This document shows, piece by piece, positions 59,273-64,000 of a stretch of DNA of 64,000 nt (its first letter is position 1; each line of letters begins with the position of its first letter). The notes under the pieces were generated by a model. The model ran no database searches, was not told the origin of the DNA, and saw only the letters and a list, made by a program, of their open reading frames with translations. A program made the translations under genes and the position numbers. The stretch lies in assembly GCF_040546275.1 (NCBI RefSeq), contig NZ_JBEPNO010000002.1, positions 496,001 through 560,000 of the forward strand, in the 5' to 3' direction. The DNA comes from Nakamurella sp040546275 (GTDB taxonomy: Bacteria > Actinomycetota > Actinomycetes > Mycobacteriales > Nakamurellaceae).

Positions 59273-60337
59273 ATGCGCATCCGGGCCGTCTTCGCCGCCC
59301 TCCCGCTCCTCGTCCTCGCAGCCTGTGGAGCGTCGTCCACCGCCGCGAGCACCTCGGGCACCGCTACCGCAGCGTCGGGAGCGGCGTCGAGCGTCGCCAG
59401 TTCGTCGGGCGCCGCAGCGTCCGGGACCCCGGCGGCGAACTTGGGCCCGGCTGTTCCCGCGGCCACCGTGGTGGCGCCTGCTGTCGCGGCGGCGGCCTTG
59501 CCGACGGCGACCGGGAAGTTCGGCGATAAGCCGGCTCTCACCTACCCGAAGACCACTCCGCCGCCCAGCCTGCAGCGCACGATCCTGACCGAGGGCACCG
59601 GTGCGACCACGGTCAAGGGCGACTACCTGGTCACCAACTACCTGGGCCAGATCTGGAACGGCAAGGTCTTCGACAACTCGTACGACCGCAAGGCCACCAG
59701 CACCTTCCAGATCGGCGAGGGCAAGGTCGTCCCGGGCTGGGACGTCGCGCTGGTCGGGGTCAAGGTCGGCTCACGTGTACTGCTGAGCCTGCCGCCGGCC
59801 GACGGGTACGGATCCGCGGGCAGTAGCTCGGCCGGCATCAAAGGCACCGACACCATCGTCTTCGTCGTCGATGTGGTGTCCCGGATCGCACTCACCACCA
59901 CCGGCCAGGCCGACGCGGTCGTCCAGCCCGCCCCGAAGGGCGTTCCCACCGTGACCGGCGCCCCGGGCAAGGAACCGAAGATCACCATCCCGAAGGGTCT
60001 GGTCGAGCCGACCACCAACAGCGTCTACCTGCTGGCCAAGGGCACCGGCGCGAAGCTGAAGGCCGGTGGTGTCCTCGCTCAGCTGGTCGTCACCGACTGG
60101 ACCCAGACCCAGACGCAGTCCACCTGGCCGAAGACCGGCGCGGCGGCCGCTACCGCCAATCCCGCGAGCACCGGCCTGCAGCAGATCACCGTTGACGCCA
60201 CCGGCGCTCTCAAGGGCCTCGTCGGCATTCCGATCGGCAGCCGGGTACTGGTGCTCATCGCCGCCTCCACCAACCAGTCGACCGGGCAGCAGCAGGCAGG
60301 CGCCGTCGCCGTGGTGGACGTCGTCGCCCAGGCCTGA
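59273..60337 (+). CDS. FKBP-type peptidyl-prolyl isomerase lipoprotein, duplicated domain
   Basis: A 354-residue lipoprotein (lipobox LVLAAC) with an Ala/Ser linker of about 70 residues. The first FKBP domain (about 105-200) has the typical GDYLVTNYLGQIWNGKVFDN, VVPGWDVALVGVKVGSRVLL and GSAGSSSAGIKGTDTIVFVV. A second, shorter domain (about 235-350) keeps LLAKGTGAKLKAGG and ALKGLVGIPIGSRVLVLI but lacks several active-site aromatic residues. It probably folds proteins outside the membrane. The ATG at 59273 has AAAGGG upstream. Confidence 0.88.
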   Translation: MRIRAVFAALPLLVLAACGASSTAASTSGTATAASGAASSVASSSGAAASGTPAANLGPAVPAATVVAPAVAAAALPTATGKFGDKPALTYPKTTPPPSLQRTILTEGTGATTVKGDYLVTNYLGQIWNGKVFDNSYDRKATSTFQIGEGKVVPGWDVALVGVKVGSRVLLSLPPADGYGSAGSSSAGIKGTDTIVFVVDVVSRIALTTTGQADAVVQPAPKGVPTVTGAPGKEPKITIPKGLVEPTTNSVYLLAKGTGAKLKAGGVLAQLVVTDWTQTQTQSTWPKTGAAAATANPASTGLQQITVDATGALKGLVGIPIGSRVLVLIAASTNQSTGQQQAGAVAVVDVVAQA

Positions 60338-60458
60338 CGAAATAGTTCCTTCGCCCGGGTGAACAACAGATGACCCTTGGCCGAACATTGGCTCTGAACA
60401 GGTAAAACGGGCTTTGGTCGGTTGGACATGGTGTCCCGGCCCCATGATGATTCGCCTC

Positions 60459-61724
60459 ATGACAGAGCTCATCATCTTGGTGCTGGTCGTCGGGACCGCA
60501 CTCGCGTTTGATTTCACCAACGGTTTCCACGACACCGGAAACGCCATGGCCACCTCCATCGCCACCGGCGCCCTCAGGCCGAAGGTTGCGGTGGCCCTGT
60601 CGGGAGTGCTGAACCTGGTCGGCGCGTTCCTCTCCGTCGAGGTGGCGAAGACCGTCGCCAAGGTGGTCAAGATCCAGTACACGAAGGACGTGAAGGACGC
60701 CGCCGGCAAGGTCATCCACCATGCCGGCGAGCCGCTCCCGTTCTTCAACGCCGCCGGTGGGCACCACCTGCTGATCACGATCGTCTTCGCAGGCCTGGTC
60801 GGGGGCATCATCTGGAACCTGGCGACCTGGCTGCTGGGCCTGCCGTCCAGCTCCTCCCACGCTCTCTTCGGCGGCCTGATCGGCGCGGCCGTCGCCGGCC
60901 TCGGCTTCTCCAGCGGCGTCGACTGGACGCTGGTGCTCTCCAGCATCGTGATCCCGGCGATCCTGTCGCCGATCGTCGCCCTGATCATCGCCGCGGTGGG
61001 TACCTGGCTGGTGTTCCGCATCACCAACCGCACCCCGGAGAAGGCCCGCGAGAAGGGTTTTCGGTGGGGGCAGATCGGCTCTGCATCCTTGGTTTCGCTG
61101 GCCCACGGCACCGGTGACGCGCAGAAGACGATGGGCGTCATCTTCCTGGCGCTGGTCGCCCACGGCTCGCTCGACGAGAGTGGCGACATCCCGATCTGGG
61201 TCAAGATCTCCTGTGCCGTCGCCATCGCCCTGGGTACCTACATCGGTGGCTGGCGGGTGATCCGCACCCTGGGCAAGGGTCTGGTCGAGATCTCGTCCCC
61301 GCAGGGCATGGCGGCCGAATCCGCCTCTGCCGCCGTCATTCTCACGTCCTCGCACCTCGGACTTGCGCTATCCACCACCCACGTCGCCACCGGGTCGATC
61401 CTGGGGACGGGCGTCGGCAAGAAGAGCGCCAAGGTCCGTTGGAACGTGGCCGGACGGATGGCCGCCGGCTGGCTGATCACCCTGCCGATCGCCGCCATCG
61501 TCGGCGCGATCTGCTGGTACATCGCTGATCTGCTCAAGGGGCCGGCCGACGGGCTGATCGGCATCCTGGTGGTCTTCGCCATCCTGGTCGTCGTCGCGTC
61601 GATGATCTACCTGAAGTCCCGCAAGGCTCCGGTGCACGCCGACAACGTCAACGCCGAGTGGGACGACTCCGCCGTAGCGCCTCAGTCCGATCCGACTGCC
61701 GACCGCACCTCCGCCTCGGTCTGA
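60459..61724 (+). CDS. pit: Inorganic phosphate transporter, PiT family
   Basis: A 421-residue permease with about ten helices. The two PiT signatures are present: DFTNGFHDTGNAMATS near the N-terminus and SLAHGTGDAQKTMGV in the middle. It transports phosphate (as metal-phosphate) with protons. ATG 60459 is taken as the start since the family N-terminus begins there; 60444 is possible. A cytoplasmic loop near residue 70-95 is rich in Lys. The next two genes, a small membrane protein and a DUF3349 protein, keep the order seen at pitA in mycobacteria. Confidence 0.94.
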   Translation: MTELIILVLVVGTALAFDFTNGFHDTGNAMATSIATGALRPKVAVALSGVLNLVGAFLSVEVAKTVAKVVKIQYTKDVKDAAGKVIHHAGEPLPFFNAAGGHHLLITIVFAGLVGGIIWNLATWLLGLPSSSSHALFGGLIGAAVAGLGFSSGVDWTLVLSSIVIPAILSPIVALIIAAVGTWLVFRITNRTPEKAREKGFRWGQIGSASLVSLAHGTGDAQKTMGVIFLALVAHGSLDESGDIPIWVKISCAVAIALGTYIGGWRVIRTLGKGLVEISSPQGMAAESASAAVILTSSHLGLALSTTHVATGSILGTGVGKKSAKVRWNVAGRMAAGWLITLPIAAIVGAICWYIADLLKGPADGLIGILVVFAILVVVASMIYLKSRKAPVHADNVNAEWDDSAVAPQSDPTADRTSASV

Positions 61725-61738
61725 GAGGGCCCAACACC

Positions 61739-62005
61739 ATGTCGACAATCCTCACGTCCATCAGCCCCATCTGGAAGGTCCTGCTCGTCGGCCTCGTGCT
61801 CGGCGCCGGCCTGCCCGCCCTCTTCGCCTTCGGGATCCGCGCCTCGGCCGGAACCGTCGGACCTGACGGCACCACCGCCGCACCCGAACCGGCCGGGCGC
61901 GCCATCGCGGCCGTCTCCTTCGTCGTCGTGGCGTTGGTGGTCGTCGCCGCCATCGTGGTGCTGGCCTCCACGAAGGCCTTCCTGGCGAAGTTCGGTCTGT
62001 CCTGA
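61739..62005 (+). CDS. Small membrane protein of the pit locus
   Basis: An 88-residue protein with two helices (WKVLLVGLVLGAGLPALFAF and AIAAVSFVVVALVVVAAIVV) joined by a short outside loop. It starts 14 bp after pit and its stop overlaps the next start (TGATG). It corresponds in position and form to the small membrane gene next to mycobacterial pitA. Its role in phosphate transport is unproven. Confidence 0.8.
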   Translation: MSTILTSISPIWKVLLVGLVLGAGLPALFAFGIRASAGTVGPDGTTAAPEPAGRAIAAVSFVVVALVVVAAIVVLASTKAFLAKFGLS

Positions 62006-62646
62006 TGGCCGCGGACGTCTCGGCAGAAAAGGGCGGCTTGATTTCCTCCGTCCTCCACTGGCTGCGCAAGGGCTACCCGGAAGGTGTGCCGCCGAAGGAC
62101 TACTTCCCCCTGATCGCGTTGCTCCGCAGGCGACTCGATGATGCCGAACTGGATCAGATCGTCGAGTACCTGACGAGCAACGGCGGGGTGACTGCCGATC
62201 GGGCCGACGTGATGGCCGCGATCGAGAAGGTCGCCAACGAGGATCCGACCGACGAGGACGTGGCGCTGGTCGCCGCACGCCTCGCCGCCGCAGGATGGCC
62301 GCTCGCCGGAGCATTGGACCGTTCGCCTTCGGTCCAGGTCAAGACCTCGATGGAACGGCCGGCGCTGTTGACGTCGATCCTGGGCTGGCTCCGCGCGGGG
62401 TATCCGCAGGGGGTGCCGGCGAAGGACTACATCCCGCTGCTCGCCCTGCTCCGGCGTCGTCTCAGCGACGACGAAACGGTCTGGATCGCGCGGGAGATCG
62501 TCGAATCGGGACACGCACCGGTGGGGGCCTCCGACATCGGGGTGCTCATCACGAAGGTCACCGACGAGATGCCGTCCGAGTCGGACATCAACCGCGTCCG
62601 CGAACATCTGGAAGCGGCCGGCTGGCCCGTCCTGCCGGGCGCCTGA
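62005..62646 (+). CDS. DUF3349 protein with two tandem domains
   Basis: A 213-residue protein with the DUF3349 domain twice. WLRKGYPEGVPPKDYFPLIA (near 20) and WLRAGYPQGVPAKDYIPLLA (near 130) are the matching starts, each followed by LLRRRL and a helix ending in AAAGWPL or EAAGWPV. Mycobacterial homologues are usually single-domain. The function is unknown; the family is found with pit. Start overlaps the upstream stop by one base. Confidence 0.88.
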   Translation: MAADVSAEKGGLISSVLHWLRKGYPEGVPPKDYFPLIALLRRRLDDAELDQIVEYLTSNGGVTADRADVMAAIEKVANEDPTDEDVALVAARLAAAGWPLAGALDRSPSVQVKTSMERPALLTSILGWLRAGYPQGVPAKDYIPLLALLRRRLSDDETVWIAREIVESGHAPVGASDIGVLITKVTDEMPSESDINRVREHLEAAGWPVLPGA

Positions 62647-62781
62647 CCACTCCGAGGCATGCACCTGACCTCTCGGACGCGAGCCACCGGCCAGCCCGGC
62701 CACAAGTTTTCCTCATCTGCGGGCTCTACCCTCGGGGCGATCGGTCGCCGGACAGGCGTGACGTCGACGAGTAGGAGTTCA

Positions 62782-63699
62782 GTGGCAAAGGGAAATGCCG
62801 GCAAGGGTCCCGAGGACGGGTCGGGGAAGCCTGACGCGTCGGGGAAGCCTGACGGGCTGGGGAACCCTGCCCGGTCGGGGAAACCTGAGCGCGTCCGAAA
62901 GCCGGTTGTCGACCGACGGATCCAACCGGCCCCCGGTACCCGGCAGAGCGTGGCCGCGGCCCGGCAGACCAACGCCAGGTCGAACCGCACTCAGATGTAC
63001 ATCGGAATCGTTGCGGTGACGCTGATCGCGGTCGTCGTGATCATCGGACTGGTGCTGAACAAGAAGGCCAATGCGTCGCCGGTCACCGACCATCCGACCT
63101 CGGTGAACTCCACCTCGAGTGCGGCGGGTGGGATCGTCACGGTCAACGGGGGCGGCGGGTCGCCCCCGGCCCTCGTGCTGGACCTGTACGAGGACGGACT
63201 GTGCCCGGCGTGCCAGGCCTTCGAGGCTCAGTACGGGCAGCAGATCATGAAGGCCGTCGACGAGGGCAAGCTGACCGTGCACTACCACTTCCTCAACTTC
63301 TTGAACAAGGCCTCCTCGTCAGGTGACTACTCGACCAGGGCCGCTGCGGCCCTGCAGTGCGTGGCGGCCACCCCGGCCGCGGCCTCCACCGGGCTGTTCC
63401 TCAATTTCCACAAGACGATGTTCACCTCTGGCATCCAACCGGCGGAGAACGGCTCGGCGGACCTGTCCAACGTGCAGATCGCGGACATCGCGACGAAAGC
63501 CGGAGCGCCGGCGTCGGCCGCCACCTGCATCAAGTCCGGCGCGAACATCGAACAGGCCAAGACGACGGCCGAGGCGGGGCTGGCCTCGCTCACCAAGGCC
63601 ACCCCCGCCGGCCAGGCCGTGGCGACGCCGGCCGTGGTCAGGGACGGTGCGCTGCTCAACCTCAACACCACGGACTGGCTGACCAACCTCCTTGCCTGA
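62782..63699 (+). CDS. Membrane-anchored DsbA-family thioredoxin-like protein
   Basis: A 305-residue protein. The cytoplasmic N-terminus of about 70 residues is low-complexity and begins with a hexapeptide repeat of the GKPD type. One helix (YIGIVAVTLIAVVVIIGLVL) anchors it. The outer thioredoxin domain has the redox pair in GLCPACQAF, and the usual helical insertion with YSTRAAAALQCVAAT. It probably introduces or rearranges disulfides in exported proteins. The GTG at 62782 has GGAG upstream. Confidence 0.88.
   Translation: MAKGNAGKGPEDGSGKPDASGKPDGLGNPARSGKPERVRKPVVDRRIQPAPGTRQSVAAARQTNARSNRTQMYIGIVAVTLIAVVVIIGLVLNKKANASPVTDHPTSVNSTSSAAGGIVTVNGGGGSPPALVLDLYEDGLCPACQAFEAQYGQQIMKAVDEGKLTVHYHFLNFLNKASSSGDYSTRAAAALQCVAATPAAASTGLFLNFHKTMFTSGIQPAENGSADLSNVQIADIATKAGAPASAATCIKSGANIEQAKTTAEAGLASLTKATPAGQAVATPAVVRDGALLNLNTTDWLTNLLA
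62821..62892 (+). repeat. Four 18-bp tandem repeats in the dsbA-like gene
   Basis: Units of 18 bp start at 62821, 62839, 62857 and 62875 (first unit TCGGGGAAGCCTGACGCG). The first two are almost identical, the others diverged. They encode the flexible S/L-G-K/N-P-x-x hexapeptides before the membrane helix. Confidence 0.85.
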
Positions 63700-63837
63700 G
63701 TGCCCGGGTCTCGGTGGTGGGTGCCCGGCCTCGGCGGTGGGTGCCCGGGTCTGACGACGGTGAGCGCCCGGGCCCGGGTTCGCTGGGGTGAGTGCCCGGG
63801 TTCGGCTGTGGTGGGTGTGCGGGTCTGGCGGCGGTGA
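63697..63837. repeat. Degenerate GC-rich tandem repeat after the dsbA-like gene
   Basis: About six imperfect units of 20-28 bp with the core TGAGTGCCCGGGTCT begin at the stop codon of the dsbA-like gene (for example at 63697, 63718, 63738, 63760, 63788). They can fold into strong secondary structures. Confidence 0.75.
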
Positions 63838-64000
63838 CCACGACAGGCTCATCTCGTTCCCTGACAGCTGGTCACGCGTTCGACCCCAGCCCCTCACGGC
63901 CCGTCGTTGCCCGCCTCGCTCGCTCCTACCAGCCCCCGCCCGGCATTGCGCGAGTTGCGCGGGAGCCACGCGACCACACTCGCGCAAACTGTGCGAGTAG
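63838..64000. other. Right edge, no gene seen
   Basis: No supported gene. It contains a perfect 10-bp inverted repeat, TTGCGCGAGT (63946-63955) and ACTCGCGCAA (63978-63987), with a 22-nt loop, and a further related half-site near 63991. This may be a terminator or regulatory site of a gene beyond the edge. Confidence 0.5.

Noticed and set aside
63319..63987. Minus-strand proline-rich frame at the right edge
   Set aside because: It results from reading the GC-rich repeat array and the antisense of the dsbA-like gene.

Overview
The window is a 64 kb stretch of high-GC chromosome from an actinobacterium. Supporting signs are the frequent GTG starts, many lipoproteins with Ser/Thr/Ala-rich linkers, the block ftsE-ftsX-smpB-ssrA with a tmRNA tag of the actinobacterial type (ADNSQREFALAA), and the pit / small membrane protein / DUF3349 gene order familiar from mycobacteria. 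A member of the Frankineae/Nakamurella neighbourhood is plausible, but that is inference; no rRNA or marker phylogeny is available here.

Left part (1-11.1 kb): a truncated MFS exporter, an AraC regulator with a VOC-fold protein, a flavin oxidoreductase with a ketopantoate-reductase-like protein, then a plus-strand operon in which a dimethylargininase/amidinotransferase-like gene leads into dhaK-dhaL-dhaM (PTS-type dihydroxyacetone kinase, with DhaM a complete EIIA-HPr-EI fusion). A 2-oxoglutarate/Fe(II) oxygenase follows.

Amino-sugar part (11.2-27.3 kb): two glycan-scavenging systems lie tail to tail. The first has a DeoR regulator, a GH123/DUF4091-like glycosidase and a small unknown gene on the minus strand. 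Divergent from these is an operon of lipoprotein binding protein, two permeases, GH4 glycosidase, AgaS-type sugar-phosphate isomerase and a BadF/NAGK-type sugar kinase. Together they suggest use of galactosamine-containing glycans. The second is a minus-strand operon of binding protein, two permeases, NagZ-like GH3 beta-hexosaminidase and ROK repressor. It is headed by a canonical promoter with a perfect 7-2-7 palindrome.

Middle part (27.3-39.8 kb): a mixed region with an EamA transporter, a PPOX-fold protein, an LRR protein with a small partner, an isolated CpaF-type ATPase with a bitopic membrane protein, an LLM oxidoreductase, several small unknowns, katG and a META-domain lipoprotein. Short tandem duplications and a hexanucleotide repeat lie in the poorly coding stretches.

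Methylthioribose part (39.8-47.1 kb): mtnA, a sugar-type ABC importer (binding protein, double ATPase, permease) and mtnK form one overlapping minus-strand operon, with a GntR/UTRA regulator next to it. The leader carries a GTTGTC-A-GACAAC palindrome over the promoter and a 16-bp perfect hairpin. This looks like dedicated uptake and salvage of 5-methylthioribose and is the most interesting system in the window.

Right part (47.2-64 kb): an ABC exporter, a CtaG-like membrane protein, hisN, ftsEX, smpB, a lipoprotein and ssrA on the plus strand; an ATP-grasp enzyme, a TPR membrane protein, a DUF1003 protein and a soluble MgtE-N/CBS protein on the minus strand; then an FKBP lipoprotein, pit with its two partners, and a DsbA-like membrane-anchored thioredoxin. 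A 16-bp tandem repeat that encodes a ladder of four-residue mini-ORFs sits directly in front of the TPR gene.
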